Shown piece by piece: positions 23,961 to 30,792 of a DNA stretch of 42,651 nucleotides. The DNA lies in IMG/VR virus record IMGVR_UViG_3300009537_000045, positions 1 to 42,651 of that record; one strand, 5' to 3'. A program made the position numbers and the translations under genes. Numbering within the stretch: position 1 is the first letter of the stretch; every line of letters starts with the position of its first letter. The notes beneath the pieces are model-generated. The model was not told where the DNA came from, did not search any database, and worked only from the letters and a program-made list of their open reading frames with translations. This stretch comes from a virus.

Positions 23961-24956
23961 CTAGTGGCACGATTGCCAATCGGAAATCGAGTTGAAAACT
24001 TTCTGGTTCCCGTAAATTAGATGGTCTCCACCCGTTCCGTAGTACCACAGGATAGAGTCTGTCTCTCCCGTGCCTTTGGGGGGTTTAATGGCATCACACG
24101 CGACGCCTAAGGAACCGGCTTCATGGCAAAGCGTCTGGGTAACGCTAACAACTTTGTCCATACATGACACCAGCGCCATGTGGTCGTCCATATTCGTGAG
24201 CGCGTCACATTCAAGCTCAACGGCCCCTGGTGTTGTTTCACCGTACTGCAAGTTTATGTACGTCCCCTTTTCTTTCATCAAGTCTTTTGGGTCAAGTGAT
24301 CCATGACGTGATTTCCAGCCAATGCCTATCAAAGGGCGTTCAAAGTGAGCGAGTTTCGATTCCCAGTAATCCTGGAGTTCTGGATTCACCTTAATGAAAG
24401 GTTTTTTCGGGAAGTGATATTTATCCCGTCGATAGAACATGAAAAGATCGGCCAGCGCCACCACCGCATCGGCATCCGTTATGTCGGATAGAACTTTTCG
24501 TGGTGTGCAAGTTATCCTGAAAGAACGCTCGAACAACGGGATGAGACGTGGATGACATTGAAGCTCTAACGGTTCATGGCCAAGCCTGACAATTAGTTCA
24601 GGAATAGCCGAGGCATAACAGATTTCATCTCCTATCCCTTGTTCAGAAGCTATAACCAGCTTATTAACGGGTTTCCCGTTCCACTTCGGAACTTTCAACC
24701 TGAAACCATTCCACCCCTGAAATGTTATCGACCAGTTGGAGCGGTATTCCCACCCATCCCAGTTATCGAACTTCCCCTGAGATAACCTGGAAGAGCACAA
24801 ATGCCATCGGAAGGTAGGTGGGAATAGCTGATAATCGATGTCACCTTTTTCCTCAAATAGCTTATAGGCATCATCGCGTATTTCTCTAAACTTATCCTCT
24901 GTGTAGTCCTGCCAGTGACAGTGCTTCAGGTCTTCGCAGAATGCTTCGAAGTTCAT
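23961..24956 (-). CDS. glycosyltransferase-like protein, GT9/GT-B heptosyltransferase-like (331 aa)
   Basis: The central PVNKLVIASEQGIGDEICYASAIPELIVRLG is the G-x-G-D block of GT9-type and TPR-linked GT-B transferases. IGIGWKSRHGS and VSVTQTLCHEAGSLGVACDAI match the C-terminal donor-binding half. The N-terminal 90 residues are aromatic-rich (WEYRSNWSITFQGWNG). The ATG at 24956 overlaps the previous stop (TGATG). Probably adds a sugar in the glycan made by the cassette. Confidence 0.7.
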   Translation of the reverse strand: MNFEAFCEDLKHCHWQDYTEDKFREIRDDAYKLFEEKGDIDYQLFPPTFRWHLCSSRLSQGKFDNWDGWEYRSNWSITFQGWNGFRLKVPKWNGKPVNKLVIASEQGIGDEICYASAIPELIVRLGHEPLELQCHPRLIPLFERSFRITCTPRKVLSDITDADAVVALADLFMFYRRDKYHFPKKPFIKVNPELQDYWESKLAHFERPLIGIGWKSRHGSLDPKDLMKEKGTYINLQYGETTPGAVELECDALTNMDDHMALVSCMDKVVSVTQTLCHEAGSLGVACDAIKPPKGTGETDSILWYYGTGGDHLIYGNQKVFNSISDWQSCH

Positions 24957-25249
24957 CAATGTTGTGTCTGTGTAGGCCCTAGAAGTAAATCAATCACTTC
25001 TACACATGGCACGAAGTGGCTTCTCAGGTACTCTGGGTCCATTTTTAGTATGTCTACCAGGTAAGCTCTCAAATCCTGTAGGTCATCGATCATTACAGCA
25101 ACTTGTTGCGCTGTTGGGGGTTTTTCCAAAACCTTTTTCAGGTTAAATATCGTGTGTTTTACCCTGACTTCTGTGTCTGGGAAGTTCACTCTGATAGCTG
25201 AAAGTCTTCCGATTAGCTCTTCACATTCTGAGACTATTTGGCTTAGCAT
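24956..25249 (-). CDS. hypothetical helical protein opening the cassette (97 aa)
   Basis: Helical, Leu-rich sequence (LSQIVSECEELIGRLSAIRV ... QVAVMIDDLQDLRAYLVDILK) with no recognised domain. No Shine-Dalgarno is visible before the ATG at 25249. It overlaps the next gene's start. It may mark the upstream edge of the sugar cassette. Confidence 0.55.
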   Translation of the reverse strand: MLSQIVSECEELIGRLSAIRVNFPDTEVRVKHTIFNLKKVLEKPPTAQQVAVMIDDLQDLRAYLVDILKMDPEYLRSHFVPCVEVIDLLLGPTQTQH

Positions 25250-25496
25250 TTGTGTGGGTTAAGGATTAGTCTCGTAAAATTGTGGGTGGTGAATAGCCAT
25301 ATCCTCTGTACCTTAAAGGGGGGTGTACCCCTATAAACCTAGCCTATAGATCAATTCTGCTATACTACGCATGCCTAGATAATGCCTTATGTATCAATGG
25401 CTTGTATATCTATTTAACATAATGGCTATTACGCGACACTTTAGCTTTTCTGCTGCATGGAAAGAGAGATTGACAGGTGCAACCTCTAATCGCCAT
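25250..25496. other. AT-rich intergenic segment at the cassette border
   Basis: 247 bases without a gene between the small membrane protein and the first cassette gene, more AT-rich than its surroundings. It holds a G-run/C-run inverted pair (GGGGGGTGTACCCC) and several TTGATA/TATAG-like strings leftward. No full promoter could be fixed. A leftward cassette promoter is plausible here. Confidence 0.4.
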
Positions 25497-25640
25497 CTAA
25501 TCCATCTCTAACGCTATCTCATACACCCAGCTAATCAAATAGCCAGCTGCGGTAGACGATACGATCATTGGATCGCTCTCAATCCCTAGTACTGAAGCTA
25601 CCCCCATTGCGATGAGTGCCAGCAATATAATCAGTCTCAT
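25497..25640 (-). CDS. small membrane protein (47 aa)
   Basis: AGGAGAGG lies 4 bases before the ATG at 25640. The N-terminus RLIILLALIAMGVASVLGI is strongly hydrophobic, and a second weaker segment (STAAGYLISWVYEIAL) follows. A longer in-frame version from 25775 exists but has no good ribosome site. Its location after the small terminase recalls small holin-like or accessory membrane proteins. Function unknown. Confidence 0.6.
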   Translation of the reverse strand: MRLIILLALIAMGVASVLGIESDPMIVSSTAAGYLISWVYEIALEMD

Positions 25641-25795
25641 TAGCCTCTCCTTTGCTGTTGTGGTTTTTAGGTGTCCAGCGTCGCTCTTTGTCCAGCGTAT
25701 CACATGCTGCAAGCACTTATCTAGGTGGGACTGCTGGTGTTTTGGCGTCACCGGCGCGATCCGTTCCAGTGCCATCGCTTTTAGTCCCTTACTCT

Positions 25796-26143
25796 TTACT
25801 GTGTCTGTTCTGGGGCTTCGTGGGTTTGGTCAGACTTACCAAGCAACCGGTAGGCTAATTCCTCGCCCACTAATGATATAAGCTTAGCCTCTACGTCCTG
25901 CAATCCTTCCTCTTTGTGTTGTTCGATAATCTCACTACTCGACAGTAACGGTAGTGTTCTGCCTAGCAAGACCTCACCGGCTTTAATTTGCGTGGTCGTC
26001 AGCTTTACATATTCTTCGCTGTCCTCGTTGTTAAGTACATGTTTTTCAAACCTTTTTACGATGAGACCGGTCTGGATACTATCTCTTATCTTTTCTCTGG
26101 TCTTGTTGGTTTGCCAGTTACGTTTTCGTGTGGTGTCTCGCAT
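25796..26143 (-). CDS. terS: putative terminase small subunit (115 aa)
   Basis: RDSIQTGLIVKRFEKHVLNNEDSEEYVKLTTTQIKAGEVLLGRTLPLLSSSEI matches a pattern common in phage small-terminase-like proteins (helix, then S/T-x-x-Q-x-x-A-x-x-x-L-x-R/K-x-L-P-x-L). The N-terminus is basic. GAGGG precedes the ATG. It is the first leftward gene of the late block, 6.8 kb from the large subunit because of the intervening cassette. Confidence 0.7.
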   Translation of the reverse strand: MRDTTRKRNWQTNKTREKIRDSIQTGLIVKRFEKHVLNNEDSEEYVKLTTTQIKAGEVLLGRTLPLLSSSEIIEQHKEEGLQDVEAKLISLVGEELAYRLLGKSDQTHEAPEQTQ

Positions 26144-26186
26144 ATCAAACCCTCATTGTTAGAACAACACGGTATAAAACTAGTGC

Positions 26187-26215
26187 TTGACACTATATGT
26201 CTATGCACATATATA
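26187..26215 (+). promoter_or_regulatory. sigma70-type promoter for the rightward small-gene cluster
   Basis: -35 TTGACA (26187-26192) is a perfect consensus. The spacer is 17 bases and the -10 is TATATA (26210-26215). It lies in the divergent region between the small terminase and the first rightward gene, about 68 bases before that gene's start. Confidence 0.65.
26195..26212. promoter_or_regulatory. operator-like palindrome inside the promoter spacer
   Basis: ATATGT and ACATAT form 6-base inverted arms around CTATGC, exactly between the -35 and -10 of the rightward promoter. A dimeric repressor bound here would block polymerase. The regulator is not identified. Confidence 0.4.
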
Positions 26216-26243
26216 TGGTAGAGTACATGTAGATACACCGATA

Positions 26244-26261
26244 CCGCCCGGGCCTAGGCGG
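26244..26261 (+). promoter_or_regulatory. leader hairpin before first rightward gene
   Basis: CCGCC and GGCGG (5 pairs, loop CGGGCCTA) form a hairpin about 10 bases upstream of the ribosome site CTTGGAGA. It could protect the 5' end of the mRNA or affect initiation. Confidence 0.4.
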
Positions 26262-26282
26262 GACTACTTGGAGATTAAGACA

Positions 26283-26579
26283 ATGGCACATTTTACCGAA
26301 AATAATCTCAATGAACCGCTTGAGTGGGAAGACTTGTGGGCGACCATGAAGACGAAGCCCTATCCATGGGTAGAAACGACAGAGAACATGTATAACCAAA
26401 TGTTAGACGTCTTGCCGCCTGCCGCAATGGGGGAAAACGCTTTCCTAGTCGGTGAACCGTACACGCACAACGAAAAAAATGAGCCCGTGTTCGCTTGTTT
26501 CGTTCATTCTGGCAAGCACTATCAAGCTAGATACATGACCCTTAACGAATTCGACCACTACCGGAGAATACGACTATGA
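26283..26579 (+). CDS. hypothetical phage protein (98 aa)
   Basis: The ATG at 26283 follows TTGGAGATTAAGACA. The sequence is acidic and aromatic (EPLEWEDLWATMKTKPYPWVETTENMYNQML), with a beta-rich second half (VFACFVHSGKHYQARYMTLNEF). No family recognised. First gene behind a strong promoter, so probably expressed early. Confidence 0.65.
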   Translation: MAHFTENNLNEPLEWEDLWATMKTKPYPWVETTENMYNQMLDVLPPAAMGENAFLVGEPYTHNEKNEPVFACFVHSGKHYQARYMTLNEFDHYRRIRL

Positions 26580-26731
26580 CCGAATGTGAAGAGGTAGCCG
26601 AGACCATGCGCGGCCGTTTTGACGGATGCGTAACCATGGATGACGTGCGCCGCGTTGTCCGGCGATTAATGCCGGACGAATCGGAGCAGGTAATCGACAA
26701 TGTAACCGAAGCGGCCTATCGATCACTGTAG
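26576..26731 (+). CDS. small acidic helical protein (51 aa)
   Basis: Starts in an ATGA overlap with the gene before it. Sequence MTECEEVAETMRGRFDGCVT, then VRRVVRRLMPDESEQVIDN, suggests two or three helices. No domain recognised. Confidence 0.5.
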   Translation: MTECEEVAETMRGRFDGCVTMDDVRRVVRRLMPDESEQVIDNVTEAAYRSL

Positions 26732-26741
26732 CCCGCTCCCC

Positions 26742-26780
26742 CTGCGCCTATTCGTGGGCGCAGTGTGGGCAAGACTGCCC
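26742..26780 (+). promoter_or_regulatory. two adjacent hairpins in the intergenic leader
   Basis: CTGCGCC (26742-26748) pairs perfectly with GGCGCAG (26757-26763), and GGGCA (26767-26771) with TGCCC (26776-26780). No U-tract follows, so they are not classical terminators. They lie just upstream of a second copy of the CTTGGAGA leader. An mRNA-processing or stability role is possible. Confidence 0.5.
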
Positions 26781-26801
26781 TTAACCTTGGAGACTACGAC
26801 A

Positions 26802-27002
26802 GTGAGAAACCGCGATTTGTTGAAAGCAATCATTCGGAACGGCAATCAAGCATTGGGCGGCCCTCTCGGGTATCGCGAGCGCGAGGAGGTTATTGCGAAC
26901 CTCAAAGAGGCTCAGGCAGAGCTTGACGCCTACAAGCCGAAGGTATGCCCTGTCTGCGAAGATTCTGCCTGTGAAGTCAAAAGCTTCGAGTGCGGGCTGT
27001 AG
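26802..27002 (+). CDS. small protein with Cys pairs (66 aa)
   Basis: I chose a GTG at 26802 because CTTGGAGACTACGACA precedes it, nearly identical to the leader of the gene at 26283. Helical N-terminus (DLLKAIIRNGNQALGG ... EREEVIANLKEAQAELDAY), then VCPVCEDSACEVKSFEC, which may bind zinc. Function unknown. Confidence 0.6.
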   Translation: MRNRDLLKAIIRNGNQALGGPLGYREREEVIANLKEAQAELDAYKPKVCPVCEDSACEVKSFECGL

Positions 27003-27040
27003 TCCGACCCCCATCGCCAAAGCTACGGAGTAACCAGACC

Positions 27041-27229
27041 ATGAACATGTATGAATTACAGCAAGAATGGGAACAACTATTGGATCGAGCCGAAGCCGGC
27101 GCATGGGAAGATTATAAGTCCGACAATGCGCATCGGCTCAATGACTACGATCCATCCCCGTATTGCCAATACTGTGGCGCACTGAAACGTGCGTACTGCC
27201 ATTGCGGGCCTATATCGGCTAATCACTAA
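27041..27229 (+). CDS. small putative zinc-ribbon protein (62 aa)
   Basis: ATG at 27041 with CGGAG upstream. Helical start (MYELQQEWEQLLDRAEAGAWEDYK) and a C-terminal CQYCGALKRAYCHC cluster. This CxxC...CxC pattern suggests a metal site. No family recognised. Confidence 0.55.
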   Translation: MNMYELQQEWEQLLDRAEAGAWEDYKSDNAHRLNDYDPSPYCQYCGALKRAYCHCGPISANH

Positions 27230-27237
27230 TCGATCAC

Positions 27238-27322
27238 GGCCGGTTTGAGCGCGACTCCAAGCGCGCGAGCATCCCGCAAGGGGTCGCCGGCCACCTAACC
27301 TAGTGCGCGTCTTGGAGCGCGC
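27238..27322 (+). ncRNA. candidate structured RNA or cis-regulatory element with long bulged stem
   Basis: A gene-free gap holds GCGCG-A-CTCCAAG-CGCGC (27249-27266) and GCGCG-T-CTTGGAG-CGCGC (27305-27322), which pair over 17 base pairs with one bulged base on each strand. The enclosed part contains a CCC-GCAA-GGG tetraloop hairpin (27273-27282). GGCCGG (27238-27243) can pair with CCGGCC (27287-27292), which would cross the main stem as a pseudoknot. No U-tract follows. It ends about a dozen bases before the start codon at 27335. Confidence 0.5.
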
Positions 27323-27334
27323 CAAGGTGAAACC

Positions 27335-27493
27335 ATGAAAGTACACGCTAAGATTGTTCCACGTGGAACCTGGGCTGGTGATCCGAATCGCTGGGAATGT
27401 CTGGTGTTTTTGTGGTCGGCACGATCAAACGTCGTGCGTTGCTTTCGGATGCTCGCCAGAGACTTACCTGCTCATGTGTGTCACATGCCATGA
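27335..27493 (+). CDS. small hypothetical protein (52 aa)
   Basis: ATG at 27335 with AAGGTG upstream, directly after the long-stem structure. Begins MKVHAKIVPRGTWAGDPNRW, then LVFLWSARSNVVRCFRML. Basic with several Trp and Cys. Stop overlaps the start of the next gene (ATGA). No family recognised. Confidence 0.5.
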   Translation: MKVHAKIVPRGTWAGDPNRWECLVFLWSARSNVVRCFRMLARDLPAHVCHMP

Positions 27494-27618
27494 AGTTAAA
27501 CCGTCACTGTCTGCGCTGTGGGCATAAGTGGATCGCGCGTAGTTACGCGAAGACTAAACAATGCCCGCGTTGTCATAGTCCCTACTGGGATAGGCTACGA
27601 AGAAAGATTTTTCATTAA
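27490..27618 (+). CDS. small zinc-ribbon protein (42 aa)
   Basis: CLRCGHKWIAR followed by CPRCHSPYWDR is a two-knuckle C4 zinc ribbon of the FmdB-like kind often seen in phage and bacterial small proteins. ATGA overlap with the previous gene supports this start. Probably a nucleic-acid or protein adaptor. Confidence 0.7.
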   Translation: MKLNRHCLRCGHKWIARSYAKTKQCPRCHSPYWDRLRRKIFH

Positions 27619-27628
27619 CACTATTAAA

Positions 27629-27651
27629 CTTACCAGGATGTAAGAATTTTT
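27629..27651 (+). terminator. weak rho-independent terminator of the rightward cluster
   Basis: CTTAC / GTAAG (5 pairs, loop CAGGAT) followed by AATTTTT. It lies just after the last rightward gene and before the convergent leftward operon ends at 27658, where a terminator is expected. Confidence 0.4.
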
Positions 27652-27657
27652 CGTTAC

Positions 27658-27822
27658 CTATTTTGGTTTTTGCATTGAAAGGCTCATAGGCCCGTGGTTG
27701 TTTACGCCTAGAGCAGTTTCGGGCGACCTTGATTCCGCCGATGACTTTTGTTTTCGCTCGTTGTCCTTTGGTGTGCCTTTGCTGTTAGGCCCGTTCTGTA
27801 TTGGTGATTTACTGGTTTTCAT
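27658..27822 (-). CDS. small hydrophilic protein at the end of the leftward operon (54 aa)
   Basis: The ATG at 27822 is one base after the preceding stop, with GAGG upstream. Sequence is Ser/Lys/Asn-rich (MKTSKSPIQNGPNSKGTPKDNERKQ), low-complexity and likely disordered. Coupling is the main evidence. Confidence 0.5.
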   Translation of the reverse strand: MKTSKSPIQNGPNSKGTPKDNERKQKSSAESRSPETALGVNNHGPMSLSMQKPK

Positions 27823-27823
27823 G

Positions 27824-28255
27824 TCATGCCTCGTAGGTTTCGGATGCCATTAGGATCGCTATTACCGCGTTCTGTTCTTCCGCCAGATTCTTCTTTAGCT
27901 CGGCGGCGATCTGGTTTTCAACGCTCAAACTCAATAGTTTTCGCTGTGTATCTTGAGCGGTTCTTACCGATAATTCCAGTAGCGCCGCTTGCCGTGCCCG
28001 TCTTCGCGCTTCCTCTATTTGTTGCCTTGATTCTAGCCGCTCGCGCTCGATAAGTTCTTCTGTTTTCCTTTCTGTGGCTTCCCTTATCTGTCGTTTGATT
28101 TCATCGAGGTGAATTTCCCGCTCCGATGAGATAGTCGGCGCGTACATTAACGGTCGGCTGTACCGTCTTCCCCCGCCGGCTGTTGTCGCAGGAGGAATAA
28201 CTGGGGTAACGGCTCCACCTGCTGCAAAACCTAGATTCAAAACCCAGGCTAACAT
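27824..28255 (-). CDS. virion-module protein with charged helix (143 aa)
   Basis: N-terminal hydrophobic/Ala-Pro part (MLAWVLNLGFAAGGAVTPVIPPATTAGGG), then a long Glu/Arg/Gln-rich helix (IREATERKTEELIERERLESRQQIEEARRRARQ), probably coiled coil. It overlaps the preceding structural gene (TAATG). Likely a virion-associated protein. Confidence 0.55.
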   Translation of the reverse strand: MLAWVLNLGFAAGGAVTPVIPPATTAGGGRRYSRPLMYAPTISSEREIHLDEIKRQIREATERKTEELIERERLESRQQIEEARRRARQAALLELSVRTAQDTQRKLLSLSVENQIAAELKKNLAEEQNAVIAILMASETYEA

Positions 28256-29718
28256 TACACATACCCGACGTTAACAATACAGGCATTCGCTCCTGGTGCG
28301 CCGGTGTCGTTGTCTGCCACACCTGTCGTACAAGCAACTGTAATTGCTGTACCAAAAGCAAAGCCTATTTCGTTGTTCCAGACAAATCCGGAACCATCCG
28401 AATCCGCGTTTCCCGGCACGACAAAGGTAAGAACTGGTGTCGTTGTTCCTACTACCACACTTGCCACGGTTCCGTTGTAGAATTTTAGGAAAAGCGGAGC
28501 GGCGGTTGTGTTGAAGGCCGTTATACTAAAGACTTGCCCCGCCGAGGCTTTAACGGCTTCTTCGGTTTCGTCTATATCGATAGACCTAAATATCGACATT
28601 CCACCGGACGTTCTACCAACTAATCCTACATTGCCTACGGAGTTAGTCCCGGCAGGTAACGCGGCGTCGACCGTGGCGGAAGTGAAAAGTCTTCCGTTGG
28701 AACTTGATACCGAAAGGGGCTGATAGTCCCCCGCTGTCCCTGCTCTCGCGGTTGCGGTCGCAGCACTAACTGCCAAAGACATCACTCCTACATCGCCGCT
28801 GGTATGTCCGGCGTCTTCGGCTTTTCCTAAATTAGCCGCTGCGGTCCCCGGCGTTATACTCGTGGTGACACTCGATACCGCTACTGTCCCATCAACAGTT
28901 AAAGACCCGGCATTGTCGTCTATGGAAACAACGCCTGTTGAGTCGTTGGCTAATGTGACACGTAACGCCGTCGCTTCTGTTCCTCCGCCCGTAGTACTCA
29001 ACGGAGCCGGAACCGTTACGATATCGACGTTACCGATATTGTTATCTCCCGCTGGTAGAGCGTTTGCAATAGCCGTAACTGACGCGACTGTCGTAACGGT
29101 ATCTATTGTTCCGCTGGCGGGGTTTGCGGTGACTGTCCCATCAACGGTAATACTACCGGCGTTGTCCGTTATGGGAATGGCGTCTACGTGTTTTACATAG
29201 AGTTCGCCCTTATCCGTGCCTCTTGCGGCGACATTATCTCCGTCTGTCGTCGTTTGGCCTGATAACGCGTCATCCCTGACCATGATAAGCGCATTACCAA
29301 CGGGGTCAGCAGCGGCGGCGGCGTCTTCGGTGTATTGAGTCCCGCCACCGATTCCGACGTTATCGGCTTCAATCGATACTTTGACGTTTGTGGCCGATAC
29401 CGCACCGGCTAACGTCGTTGTGTTTGTGTCAATCGAATCTAAAACATCATTGTCGGTAGCGCCTAGATTAGCAGTAACCGTTCCCGAGACGGGCTGGGTT
29501 ACGCCACTCCCGTCTACCGTTACTGTTCCCGTAACCGTAACGTCGTTGTTCGTGCCTAAATTAACTAAGAGACCACCCGCATCAGCAGTAATAGGCGATG
29601 CCGAGGCATCAGCCGATTGAGCTAGTTTTACTATCTGCACATGACCGGAGACGCCAGCGTCATCTGTGGCTAGCGTCGCCCCACCCGATCCCGCGTTTAG
29701 TTCTAAGCCATCAGCCAC
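28255..29718 (-). CDS. repetitive beta-rich virion protein (487 aa)
   Basis: GTG start. Very rich in Thr, Val, Ala, Asp and Gly, with recurrent motifs: SITVDGTVTAN / SLTVDGTVAVS, and LPAGDNNIGNVDIV / LPAGTNSVGNVGLV. The C-terminal 110 residues form a more ordered domain (FSITAFNTTAAPLFLKFYNG). This is typical of phage decoration or fibre proteins, though I could not fix the family. Almost no Lys/Arg in the repeats. Confidence 0.6.
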   Translation of the reverse strand: MADGLELNAGSGGATLATDDAGVSGHVQIVKLAQSADASASPITADAGGLLVNLGTNNDVTVTGTVTVDGSGVTQPVSGTVTANLGATDNDVLDSIDTNTTTLAGAVSATNVKVSIEADNVGIGGGTQYTEDAAAAADPVGNALIMVRDDALSGQTTTDGDNVAARGTDKGELYVKHVDAIPITDNAGSITVDGTVTANPASGTIDTVTTVASVTAIANALPAGDNNIGNVDIVTVPAPLSTTGGGTEATALRVTLANDSTGVVSIDDNAGSLTVDGTVAVSSVTTSITPGTAAANLGKAEDAGHTSGDVGVMSLAVSAATATARAGTAGDYQPLSVSSSNGRLFTSATVDAALPAGTNSVGNVGLVGRTSGGMSIFRSIDIDETEEAVKASAGQVFSITAFNTTAAPLFLKFYNGTVASVVVGTTTPVLTFVVPGNADSDGSGFVWNNEIGFAFGTAITVACTTGVADNDTGAPGANACIVNVGYV

Positions 29719-30792
29719 TTAACTCACTCCGAGAGTTGGTAGATATGATCGAACGGTAGCGCCACCTGCCGCCGCAGGTTTAACAGAAACCCCACACGTT
29801 AACCAGTCGGGAATGTCTCCAGCGGTTCCACTCCAAGACATTGTAACCGTCGTTGCTCCGGCTTCCGTAGAGGCTCCACCTGAGTTTAGATACGGTGCAC
29901 TACCTATGCCTTCTTCTTCCCATCGTGAAGTCTGGCCAGTACCTACAGCTATATCGGAAAACCCACCGTAAGCGAAGTCGACTACAATTTCGTCTGTCGC
30001 CGAGGCTACATTAACTGTCGGTGTTCCTGTCGTTCCTGTAGCGACTGTGGGTACCGTACCATGAGGCGTCGTTTGATCAACGCCTTCAAACGGTATCCCT
30101 CCCAAACACATTTCGTCCTGTGTTCCGGCTAATGTAGCCGTGAGTGTGTTCGTGCCACTGGCGGGTGCTACTAAATCTCTACCTACGGACCGGTGATAGC
30201 TTAACGAGGTCGGTGTCGACCATAACGACGTCGTTGCTACCCCGTTGTAGGTACAAGAACTAAACCCTACCGGACTACCGGCGGACCAACCTACACCAAC
30301 TTTCAGCCAAGTGTTCGTGCCTGAGACCGTGACGGAAACGCCTAGCGTGCTGACACTGGTTCCTTGAGTTGACCCAGGTGTGCCTACGGTAACCGAGTTC
30401 TCGGCCTTGAGGGTCGTAGAAATATCTTCAATGGCCTCGATACGGATTCGGCCTTTTCTATTTTTACCGGGCTGGAGCCCTATCCTCGCACTAGAGACTT
30501 GGGCTAAGCGAAAGTCAGGCGTCTGTCCGGTCCCGGTCCTGACAAAATAATCCCCGCCCTCGGATTCAAAAAACCCCTCGACTTCCCATCCTCGTCTCTG
30601 GACTTCAAGGACGACTCTTACGGAAGGCGCGGGTAAGTCTTCGTTTTGTTTCTGGGCTTTCGGCCAAGAATCTCTTGAGACCGAAATCAGTATTGACTTA
30701 GCGTCGTCAGAAATGTCAAACGGTACGGGAGCGCTGGACTTACCCTTACCGGGTCTAACAGAGACGTTGTCTACAAGGATCACTGCATCCAC
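29719..30792 (-). CDS. beta-rich virion or appendage protein (357 aa)
   Basis: Two-part protein: an N-terminal 130 residues (SILISVSRDSWPKAQ ... VVLEVQRRGWEVEGFF) and a C-terminal Ig/lectin-like region (NTWLKVGVGWSAGSPVGFSSCTYNGVATT). The frame opens with GTG at 30792, but a second in-frame GTG at 30783 is better placed relative to GAGTGG and is equally likely. It follows a secreted LamG-like protein. Role inferred from neighbours. Confidence 0.55.
   Translation of the reverse strand: MDAVILVDNVSVRPGKGKSSAPVPFDISDDAKSILISVSRDSWPKAQKQNEDLPAPSVRVVLEVQRRGWEVEGFFESEGGDYFVRTGTGQTPDFRLAQVSSARIGLQPGKNRKGRIRIEAIEDISTTLKAENSVTVGTPGSTQGTSVSTLGVSVTVSGTNTWLKVGVGWSAGSPVGFSSCTYNGVATTSLWSTPTSLSYHRSVGRDLVAPASGTNTLTATLAGTQDEMCLGGIPFEGVDQTTPHGTVPTVATGTTGTPTVNVASATDEIVVDFAYGGFSDIAVGTGQTSRWEEEGIGSAPYLNSGGASTEAGATTVTMSWSGTAGDIPDWLTCGVSVKPAAAGGATVRSYLPTLGVS

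Noticed and set aside
25497-25775. 92-residue version of the small membrane protein
   Set aside because: The upstream start lacks a ribosome site, while the internal ATG at 25640 has AGGAGAGG at good distance.
28255-29718. Diversity-generating retroelement target
   Set aside because: The repeats are simple Thr/Val/Asp structural repeats, and no reverse transcriptase or template repeat is present in the window.
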